Shown here: positions 5,878 to 14,000 of the stretch, piece by piece
Numbering within the stretch: position 1 is the first letter of the stretch
Layout of the letters: every line of letters begins with the position of its first letter
Assembly (NCBI GenBank): GCA_002435745.1
Contig: DIWT01000059.1
Span: 1 to 24,800, forward strand
Length of the DNA stretch: 24,800 bases
Origin: a bacterium UBP15_UBA6099
GTDB taxonomy: Bacteria; UBP15; UBA6099
Reading direction: 5' to 3'
The notes under the pieces: generated by a model
Database searches by the model: none
Seen by the model: only the letters and a program-made list of their open reading frames with translations
Told to the model about the DNA's origin: nothing
Translations under genes and position numbers: made by a program

Positions 5878-8322
5878 GTGTCGCGGGTGGACAGTCAAAA
5901 CTGGAGAGGCCTTCCGCCGCAGGGCATGGATATAATCGCGGCGGTGGCGGACGCCGTCAAATCCGGCCGAGGGCTGGAATCCATTCTGGACAACATTATT
6001 GACCTCGTGCTTGAGATAATGAGCGCCGATGCCTGTTCGATATGGCTATATGAGCGGGGCGCGCTGAGGCTCAAAGCCGGGCGCGGCCTGAATATGGCGG
6101 CCGCCGACGCGTCTTCAATCGAGCTTGGCGACGGGGTCACGGGCAGGGTCGGGCTGCACAGGGAGCCGATCGCCATCCCCGACGTGCGCGAGGACAACAG
6201 GTTTAAGCCCATCCCCGAACTAGGCAATGAAACATATATGTCCATCCTTAGCGTTCCAATGACGGACCAAGACAGGCTGGTCGGCGTGCTGAACGTGAGG
6301 ACGGTCGAGCCGTATAACTACACCGAAACGGAGATGAAGTTCGCCACTTATATCGCGGCGCAGCTTGTCGGCGCGATCCGAAACACGCAGTTGTACGAGG
6401 AGGTCATCAAAGGATTCAGAGAGATAGCCATCATCCATCTGGTGAGCGAGATAATAAACTCTGTGCGGGACATCGACGAGATGACAGCGGTGATAGCGCG
6501 GACGTGCGCGGAGCATCTTTCCACAAGGGGATGCGTGCTTAGGATGCTGGACCCGGCCACCGGGTTGTTGGAGATAAAAGGCTCGCACGGGGTTCCGGCG
6601 AGCGCGGCGGCAGCGGCGGCGCTTCGGATCGGGGAAGGCCTCGCGGGCAAGTGCGCCGCAGAAAAAAGGGCCATACTCCGCAAGGACCTCCGGAACGACC
6701 CCGGCGAGTTCGCGGACGCGTTGGGCCTCGGCATGAAGTCGGCCATCTGCGCGCCGTTGGTGGTCAAGGACAGGGTGGTCGGCACTCTCGGCGTGTTCGA
6801 CAAGCTGCCGGAGGACGGAGGCGAGCCGATTTCTTTCGAGGAGGAGGACGCGGGCCTAGTGACCATCATCGCGAATCAGGCGGCGATGGCCATTGAGAAC
6901 GCCCGCTTGTACGCCGAGAAGGACGCCCGCATCAGCGAGCTTCAGCTCCTGTTGGAGATAAGCAACATCATGCGCGGGACGCTCGATTTCGAGGCTCTGC
7001 TGTACATTATCCTCACCAGCGTGACGATGTCTCAGGGATTCGGATTTAACCGGGCGCTGTTGTTTCTGCATGATGAAAAGAGCGGGACGCTCAAGGGAGA
7101 GATGGCGGTGGGGCCGCTGCGGGCGGCGGACGCTTCGCGGCACTGGCACTCGTTCACTCCCAAAGGAAAGACTCTTCAGGAAGTGGTGCTCGAATACGGG
7201 AAGTTCAATCGCGAGGCGGGTTTCGAGATAGACATGCTGGTGAAAAAGATGTCGGTTCCGGTGAAACCGGATAAAGGGGCTTTAGCTCGAACGGTGTTGG
7301 AAAGGACTTCGTTCAACGTGGCGGACTACAGTCCGGCTGAGGGCGGAGAGGAGTCGGCGCTGGCCGCGATGGGATTTTCAACCTTCGCGACCGTTCCGCT
7401 GATAGCGCGAGAGAAAGTGGTCGGGATAATGGTGGTGGACAATCTGGTGACTCGCGCGCCGATAACCGACGAGCAACTTGAATTCGTGCAGCTTTTCGCC
7501 AACCAAGCGGCCAGCGTTCTGGAGACCAGCCGGCTGTACAAAAACATAGAGCAGGCGAACCGGAGGCTGGTGGACGCGAGGGAACTGCTGGTGCGCTCGC
7601 GCACGCTGGCCACTCTTGGCGAATTTTCAGCGGGCATCGCGCACGAGCTTCGCAACCCGCTGGTGTCCATAGGCGGTTTCGCCCGGCGGCTGGCACGCAA
7701 ACTTCCTCCCGACTCGGAGGAGGCGAGGCACGCCCGCATCATATTCAATGAAGTAGAGGGCATGGAGAAAATACTCAGCCAGATACTTGAATTCGTGGGC
7801 GGCGCTAAAACGGAAACTCAGCAGGTGGACATCATAGGCGTGTTCGAACAGGTGTTCGTGCTGCTTCACGACGCGATAAACTCAAAGAACATATCTTTGC
7901 AAACCGACTTCGACGAGCGCGCCCGGACGCTGCTCGTGGACGAAGTGCAGATGCGGCAATTATTCATTAACCTTATTAAAAATGCGGTGGAGGCGATGAA
8001 GGGAGAGGGCGGCTCTCTCAGGGTGAAAACCACTCTGATGGAAACGGAAGAGGGCGGCGTCGGACTTGAAATTAGCGACACCGGAGTGGGAATATCATCG
8101 GAAGACCTCGAACACGTGTTCGACCCGTTCTTTACCCGAAAAAGTTCAGGCACCGGGCTTGGGCTTTCCGTCTGCGCGAGGATCGTCGAGGGAAACCACG
8201 GCGGAAAAATGTTCATAGACAGCCGCAAGGGAGAGGGCACGAGCGTGCTGATATGGCTCCCGCCGGAGACGCTGGCGGGAGGCGAAGGCGGCGGGCGGGG
8301 GCAGATCTCCGGAAACGGATGA
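5878..8322 (+). CDS. soluble sensor histidine kinase with three GAF-type domains
   Basis: This encodes 814 residues with no transmembrane segment, so it is cytoplasmic. Two clear GAF domains (about 20-165 and 185-345) and a third, more divergent GAF-like region with an insertion (about 365-560) precede a coiled linker. Next come a HisKA dimerisation domain with the phosphorylated histidine H589 in HELRNP, then a HATPase_c domain with N box (NLIKNAVEAM), G1 (DTGVGI), F box (DPFFTRK) and G2 (GTGLGLS). It lacks a receiver domain, and no response regulator is nearby, so its partner must be elsewhere. The start is uncertain: GTG 5878 has a G-run directly against it, while GTG 5887 has the same G-run about 9 nt upstream and may be the true start. 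It is divergent from the respiratory operon, and a CRP/FNR-like site lies between. GAF domains often bind small ligands, heme or redox centres, but no ligand can be read here. Confidence 0.92.
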   Translation: MSRVDSQNWRGLPPQGMDIIAAVADAVKSGRGLESILDNIIDLVLEIMSADACSIWLYERGALRLKAGRGLNMAAADASSIELGDGVTGRVGLHREPIAIPDVREDNRFKPIPELGNETYMSILSVPMTDQDRLVGVLNVRTVEPYNYTETEMKFATYIAAQLVGAIRNTQLYEEVIKGFREIAIIHLVSEIINSVRDIDEMTAVIARTCAEHLSTRGCVLRMLDPATGLLEIKGSHGVPASAAAAAALRIGEGLAGKCAAEKRAILRKDLRNDPGEFADALGLGMKSAICAPLVVKDRVVGTLGVFDKLPEDGGEPISFEEEDAGLVTIIANQAAMAIENARLYAEKDARISELQLLLEISNIMRGTLDFEALLYIILTSVTMSQGFGFNRALLFLHDEKSGTLKGEMAVGPLRAADASRHWHSFTPKGKTLQEVVLEYGKFNREAGFEIDMLVKKMSVPVKPDKGALARTVLERTSFNVADYSPAEGGEESALAAMGFSTFATVPLIAREKVVGIMVVDNLVTRAPITDEQLEFVQLFANQAASVLETSRLYKNIEQANRRLVDARELLVRSRTLATLGEFSAGIAHELRNPLVSIGGFARRLARKLPPDSEEARHARIIFNEVEGMEKILSQILEFVGGAKTETQQVDIIGVFEQVFVLLHDAINSKNISLQTDFDERARTLLVDEVQMRQLFINLIKNAVEAMKGEGGSLRVKTTLMETEEGGVGLEISDTGVGISSEDLEHVFDPFFTRKSSGTGLGLSVCARIVEGNHGGKMFIDSRKGEGTSVLIWLPPETLAGGEGGGRGQISGNG

Positions 8323-8378
8323 GCGGGGCCTGCGGGGCTTTTCAGCGCTCCGGTCTTTCTAAATATCAGCGCGCGGGT

Positions 8379-8384
8379 TAAAAT
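8379..8384 (+). promoter_or_regulatory. possible -10 element upstream of the UbiB-like gene
   Basis: TAAAAT at 8379-8384 lies 45 nt before the ATG of the UbiB-like gene, in the only AT-rich patch of the 106-bp gap after the kinase. No convincing -35 hexamer sits 16-18 nt upstream, so this is weak support for a separate promoter. Confidence 0.2.
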
Positions 8385-8428
8385 GAAAGACTGCCGGCGG
8401 GCGACGACAATCTTCACGGAAGGCCGAA

Positions 8429-10123
8429 ATGGCGATACCCGAACAGTTTGTGCCGGATTTTTACAAGAAATACGTGCGTATGACGGCGGTCGCTTCCGTT
8501 TTTTTTAAGCACGGGTTTTTCTGGGCCGCCGAGGCGCTAGAGCTTACCCGGCTGTTTCCCCGCAAGATGCGCGAGCGCGTCCTCGCGTCCGACGAGTATC
8601 AGCTTCCCCTCCCGGTCCGGCTCCGCAGGGTTATCGAGGAACTTGGCCCCACATACGTGAAATTCGGCCAGATTCTAAGCACCCGCCCGGACCTTATTCC
8701 GCCGGACGTCGTCAAAGAGCTTTCAAAGCTTCAGGACGAAGTGTCGCCTTTCCCGTTCGAGCAGGTTCAGGAGTGCGTCGAGGAAGAACTCGGCAGGCCG
8801 CTGGATCAGGCGTACAAGTCGTTTTCGCGAGCGCCCATCGCGTCGGCTTCCATCGGGCAGGTGCACGAGGCGGCGCTCGCGGATGGGCGCGAGGTCGTCG
8901 TGAAAGTTCAGCGCCCCAACATCGAAAAAATCATAAAAATCGACACCGAAATAATGTACGATCTGGCGGTGAAGGCCGAGAAAAGATTTGAGGAGGCTCG
9001 CCTGTTCAACCTCGTCGAGCGCGTCGAGGAGTTCACAAAAACCATTCATCAGGAACTGGACTACACGAACGAGGGCCAGAATGCAGACAGGTTCCGAGTC
9101 AACTTCGAGGACGACGACTCCATACACATTCCGTTCGTATACTGGGACTACACCACGCGCAGAGTCCTCACGATGGAATACATTCATGGAATAAAAATAA
9201 AGGACAAGGAAAAGCTTGTCGCCAGAGGATACGACCTGACGTATCTGACGGAAGTGATAGCGAACGCGTACATAAAGATGATACTGCTGGACGGGTTTTT
9301 CCACGGGGACCCGCACTTCGGGAACATATTCGTGACCGAGGGGCAGGTGGTGGCGCTGATAGATTTCGGCATGGTGGGCGTGGTGGACCCGATAATGAAG
9401 AAGAACATGGCGAGGTATTTCATATCGCTTGTGAACAAGGACGCTACGGCGCTGGTCGAAGTGCTGGAAGAGATAGCGACCATCGCGCCGGACGCGGACC
9501 GGGACGCGCTGACGCGCGAGGCCGGAAGGATGATGCAGAAATATTCGGACGTCTCGCTGGGACAGATAAAGCTCGAAGACCTTGTGATGGAGTTGTACAA
9601 CCTCGGGATGAAATACAAGATAACGCTGCCCGGCGAGTTCACTCTGATGGACAAGACGCTGGTGACGCTCGAAGGGCTTGGAAGGCATCTGGATCCGGGG
9701 TTCGACCTAGTGGGGACGGCGGCGCCGGCGGCGCGGATGCTGTTCAGGCGCGAACTGGATTTTCGTCAGTTCGGCGGCGACATGGTGCGCACGTTCCTTG
9801 ACCTGCGCGACCTCATGGCCGCGCTCCCGCGCAGGCTCGACAGGATTTCGAAAAACATCGAGCAGGGTCATCTTAAAGTCAGGATCGAGATGGACAGCTA
9901 CGTGGAGACGGCGCGCTCGATGGTGGACCGCCTGAGCCAGAGTTTCAACCGGCTGTCGATGTCGATCGTGCTGGCGGCGTTGCTGATAGTGGTGGCTCTC
10001 ATCCTGCCTGACAGGGAGTCGGCCGTCGCGTTCGGCATGTCTCTGCGAGAGATAGCGCTCGCATGCGTTCTTCTGCTGTCGGCGGCATGGATAATCTCCC
10101 TGTTCCGCTCCGGCGGCAAATAA
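8429..10123 (+). CDS. UbiB/AarF (ABC1/ADCK) family atypical kinase
   Basis: This encodes 564 residues. It carries the family's signature motifs in order: KFGQ (78-81) in the N-terminal extension, the Ala-rich loop segment ASIGQVH (140-146), the lysine of VVVKVQRP (K159), ExD (E209, D211), the catalytic-loop motif HGDPHFGN (292-299) and DFG (312-314). Two C-terminal hydrophobic helices (about 508-527 and 538-557) anchor it in the inner membrane, as in E. coli UbiB. In known members this ATPase supports coenzyme Q biosynthesis or lipid handling. In an anaerobe the relevant quinone could be menaquinone, which would fit the quinol-linked complex nearby, but no other quinone gene is in the window. 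Start ATG 8429 has GGAAGG about 5 nt upstream. I give no symbol because paralogues with different roles exist. Confidence 0.92.
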   Translation: MAIPEQFVPDFYKKYVRMTAVASVFFKHGFFWAAEALELTRLFPRKMRERVLASDEYQLPLPVRLRRVIEELGPTYVKFGQILSTRPDLIPPDVVKELSKLQDEVSPFPFEQVQECVEEELGRPLDQAYKSFSRAPIASASIGQVHEAALADGREVVVKVQRPNIEKIIKIDTEIMYDLAVKAEKRFEEARLFNLVERVEEFTKTIHQELDYTNEGQNADRFRVNFEDDDSIHIPFVYWDYTTRRVLTMEYIHGIKIKDKEKLVARGYDLTYLTEVIANAYIKMILLDGFFHGDPHFGNIFVTEGQVVALIDFGMVGVVDPIMKKNMARYFISLVNKDATALVEVLEEIATIAPDADRDALTREAGRMMQKYSDVSLGQIKLEDLVMELYNLGMKYKITLPGEFTLMDKTLVTLEGLGRHLDPGFDLVGTAAPAARMLFRRELDFRQFGGDMVRTFLDLRDLMAALPRRLDRISKNIEQGHLKVRIEMDSYVETARSMVDRLSQSFNRLSMSIVLAALLIVVALILPDRESAVAFGMSLREIALACVLLLSAAWIISLFRSGGK

Positions 10124-10147
10124 CCCCGCCGGGGCGCGAAGCCTTAT

Positions 10148-11035
10148 ATGACAAAGACCGAACCCGCTCCCGGAACGCTGTACGTCGTGGCCACCCCGAT
10201 AGGCAACCTAGAGGACGTGACTTTGCGCGCGCTGAAGGTGCTCGGCGGGGCGGACTGGATAGCCGCCGAGGACACGCGCCGGGGCAGGACTCTCCTCGAA
10301 CGGCACAAGATTAAGACGCGGCTCATCAGCTTCGGCGGCGATATGGAGGAGCGGAAGACTCCGGCTCTTCTCGAGCGGCTGGCGGCTGGCGAGCGCGGGG
10401 CGCTGATAAGCGACGCGGGAACTCCGGGCGCGAGCGACCCCGGCGCTCGGCTGGTAGCGGCGGCCGCCGCCGCTGGCATCCCCGTCTGCCCCATCCCCGG
10501 CGCGTCCGCCGTGGCGGCGGCGTTTTCGGTGTCCGGCCTTGAAAGCCCCCGGTTCGTGTTCGAAGGGTTTCTTCCTCGCTCCGGGGAGAAGAGAAGGCGC
10601 GCGCTGGCCGCTCTGAAAAATGAAGAACGCGCGGCGATTGTTTTCGAATCGGCAAACAGGATTCATGCCACGATGGCGGACTTGTTCTCGGAACTGGGCG
10701 ACAGGCGCTTGTCGATTATGCGCGAGATGACGAAATTCAATGAGGAAATCATCAGGACGACTCTCGGCGAGGCCGCCGGGGGCGCGGTTAAACTGAACCC
10801 GAAAGGGGAATATACTATAGTGATCGACGGCGCGCGGGAGCGGGACGCCTCCGCCGTGGACGACGACGGAGACGAGCGTCTGTCGCGCCTTCTGAGGATA
10901 CTGGCGGGAGCGGGGATATCCGCCCGGGACGCGGCGAAGGCGGCGTCCGAGTTTCTCGAAGTCCCCCGAAACAAAGCTTACGCGGAAGCGACGAGGCTGA
11001 ATCAAAGCCCGGAGCCTGAGCGCGAGGAGGATTAA
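10148..11035 (+). CDS. rsmI: 16S rRNA (cytidine(1402)-2'-O)-methyltransferase RsmI
   Basis: This encodes 295 residues, the usual length. It is a tetrapyrrole-methylase-fold SAM enzyme that 2'-O-methylates C1402 in the ribosomal P site of 16S rRNA. Signature segments are present: LYVVATPIGNLEDVTLRAL (11-29), AAEDTRRGRTLL (39-50), ISDAGTPGASDPG (87-99, usually GISDPG or similar), PIPGASA, and FEGFLPRSGEKRR. The later FES.NRI and REMTKFNEE motifs are typical. The C-terminal part is a small helical domain. The ribosome binding site before ATG 10148 is weak (only GGGGCGCG further up), but the conserved domain begins at residue 10, so the start is sound. It follows the UbiB-like gene by 24 nt and precedes the giant surface protein by 49 nt, so it may share a transcript with both. 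Confidence 0.96.
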   Translation: MTKTEPAPGTLYVVATPIGNLEDVTLRALKVLGGADWIAAEDTRRGRTLLERHKIKTRLISFGGDMEERKTPALLERLAAGERGALISDAGTPGASDPGARLVAAAAAAGIPVCPIPGASAVAAAFSVSGLESPRFVFEGFLPRSGEKRRRALAALKNEERAAIVFESANRIHATMADLFSELGDRRLSIMREMTKFNEEIIRTTLGEAAGGAVKLNPKGEYTIVIDGARERDASAVDDDGDERLSRLLRILAGAGISARDAAKAASEFLEVPRNKAYAEATRLNQSPEPEREED

Positions 11036-11084
11036 AAGTTACGGAGCGGGCCGGTCAGCGCGGCCCCGGATTCGGACTGCGGCG

Positions 11085-14000
11085 ATGAAAGCGGGATTCG
11101 GCAAAGCGGCGAAGTGGATTTTCGCGCTGGTTGTGGCGCTTGCCGCGGCGCGCGCGCTTTCGCCCGCGACGGCGCTCGCGGCGGTGTTCGAGCTTGAAAT
11201 CGTGGGCGGCGCGGCGGCGAGGGTTGGCGAGGTTGCCTACCTTAAGATAACGATGGAACAGGGGACGGACCCGGCCGTCGGCGCTCAGTGCTCGCTGAGC
11301 GCTGATCCGGCGATGATCGAGTTTTTGCCCGACCGCAACCTGTACGCCGCCGACGCCCTTTTCAGCATGGTCGAGAAATTCAAGGTGTCGCCCGAAACGG
11401 GCACAGTGGTTTTCCACGCGCGCGCGAACGAGCCTCCCGGCGGCAGAGTGGTTTTTCTCAAAGCTCCGTTCAGGATGAAAAGGCCGGGAGCGACGTTCGT
11501 GAGTTTCTCTTCGACCGCCTTGTTCGGGGAGGAGGAGAAACGCGCTTCGAACCCCGGATACGTCAGACTGCTGGGATACGAAGGGGAGAGCGCGGATCCG
11601 CTGTTGTACGCGACGCTGGCGGGAGACAACGCGCTGCTCAGGACGGGCGCGCGGGAGAGCATGTTCGAGACATCCGCAGCCGGGCCGCGAGGCTCCTCGC
11701 TCGATCAGGAGCTTGCCCTTATGGATATGGGCATGCGCGCGCTAGACAAAGCCCAAGACGAAAAATCCGCGGATGTCGTCATCGGGTTCAGCAAGAGACA
11801 GGTCCGAATCGGCGTCAACCAGTGGACCCGGCTGGACATCGTGATAGACAAGTTCCCGGAATACGAAACCATGACCGGAATCGAGGTTACGATAAAATAC
11901 GACCCCAGATATCTCATGCTGACAGACAGGCTGGGAAGGGAGACGACTTCCGTCGAGGTGCTCGAGCCGCTGGACGACATGACGCGCGCGCAGTTGCTCA
12001 AGATGATGGAGGAGATGGGGCTAGCCGCCCCGCCTGACGCGGACGCGGACACTCTCCGCTCGATAATAGACGGCGCGCGCAGGTGGGACTACCGCAGCAT
12101 CTTCACCTTGCCTTTCTCAAACAGGGTGGACAAGGCGAAGGGCGAGATCAAGCTGGCCCTTCTGGCCAACCTGACGGCGGCGGCGGGAGAGACGAAAGCC
12201 CCTATGACTGTGGCCACTCTCCTGTTTAAAGGACTCCGCTCTGGACAGAACGTGCCCGTAGAGATGATCGACGCGATGGTCCCGGTGAGCAAAGGAACTC
12301 AGCACGTCCGCAACGCCTTGATCACCATAGACTCCTCTCAGAAGGGGTGCGACGAGTCCCTTCCTCCGTCGCTCTGTTCGGGCACTTTCAAGATAACCGG
12401 CAACATGCAGTTGACGCTCGACAGGGCGAGCATAGACAGGAAGTCGCTGGTCGGCTCCAGCAAAGAAGACCACACCACGGTGGACACCAAGGTCGAAAAG
12501 TTGAACCTTCAGCAGGCGTGGAACGTCTATCTCGACGGCAGCTTCCGAAACGGGATGACGGTGAACGGGAACATGAGCGACAGCCCCGGCCAGCCGGAAC
12601 AGCATCTGGACGTCGAAGTGGCAAGCAAGTACGGAACTGTCAGGTTCGGAGACTTCAACACGAATTTCGAGAGCGGAACGATGGTCAGCATGGACCGGCA
12701 GAAGATAAACGGCATGCAATTCGACTACAAGTCCGGGGGAGTGGAGTTCGCGGCGCTGCTCGCCGAATCCAGATCCAGCACGAAGTTCTCCGCTCTCCCC
12801 GACGGCCAGAATATCACAGGCCCGTACAAATTCAACGCGGGAATGATAATCCCCGGAACCATCCACATATTCAAATCGGACGGAACCGAGATTGCGGCAA
12901 CGCAGTACACCGTCAACTACAGGACGGGGGAGATATACTTCGTCGAGCCGGTTCCGTCCGGCGAAAAACGCTCGATAAGCTACGAAGAGACGTCGTTCCT
13001 GTTTTCCACAGGGAACCTGCGGGCGTACAGGCTGTCGTATAAAAAGACGGATGCGGCCGGAAGGAACGATAAATTTAAAGTGGGGGCGGTGTACCGCGTC
13101 GCGTCCGCTCCTAAAAGCACGTCGGTCATCCTCGACGGCGAGGAACTTGTGGATGTCTCTCACAGCTCCATCGAGCAGGTTCCCTGCCCATACAACACGA
13201 GCAAAACCTGCGCCGTGGTTAACCTGACTCAAGCCTATATTCTGAAAGGCTCGGTGACGGTCACGCACGGAGGCAAGGCATACAATCCGAGCGTTAGCGG
13301 CGGGCCTGTATACGCGGGACATCGAAGCTACCTCCACGGGCGGTTCCATGTCGAAAGGGGCGTAACCGGAAGCGGCATATACGGTCAGATATCAATAAAA
13401 TACTCATACTACAATCCCGAACAGATATCCTCTCAAGGATACATGGTCTACAGGATACCCGACAACGGGTTCGACACGGCGGACAGTTCGACGATGGGAA
13501 CGTACTGGTCGTGGCCGTCGAACGCTTTCCCCGGCAGCGAGACCGTTCTGTTGTCCGACACCGACTCATACGAGGAAAAGTGGGATGATGTGGCAATCTG
13601 CAACGGGCTGACTCAGGCGGTGACGGGAGGCGGAACGACCATCGTCAGGTCGGACGACACGACGTTCTGCCCGGGCGACTATGACAAAACCCTAGACAAT
13701 ATGTCCGTATTCTATCAGTTCTACGACGCCGGAACCGATTCGTTCCTCAAGTTTTCAAACTGGGTGAACCTGCCGAACACCGACCCCAGATACAAGGATT
13801 ACAGATACCTCAAAATAAGATACTTCACAACGCCGATGGAGTCATCGGTGGGGTCGGAGTTCGAAAAGACGGCTCTGGGACTGACGGCGTCGGCCAACCT
13901 CGGCAGGCGCTTGACTGTCGAGGGAGAATACGCGCTCACCAACTCAGACCTAGCGGCCTCTTACGGCTCCGGAGAGGAGACGGTGACGATAGACGCCGAC

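Noticed and set aside
8323..8345. A terminator after the histidine kinase (GCGGGGC CT GCGGGGC TTTT)
   Set aside because: The two GC blocks are direct, not inverted, repeats and cannot form a hairpin.
8723..9688. A 321-residue open frame antisense to the UbiB-like gene
   Set aside because: The plus strand carries every UbiB signature; the antisense frame is His/Val/Arg-rich with no domain sense.
12117..13349. A 410-residue open frame antisense to the giant surface protein
   Set aside because: Long antisense frames are expected in GC-rich coding DNA; it has no recognisable motif, while the plus strand has a continuous protein with clear domains.
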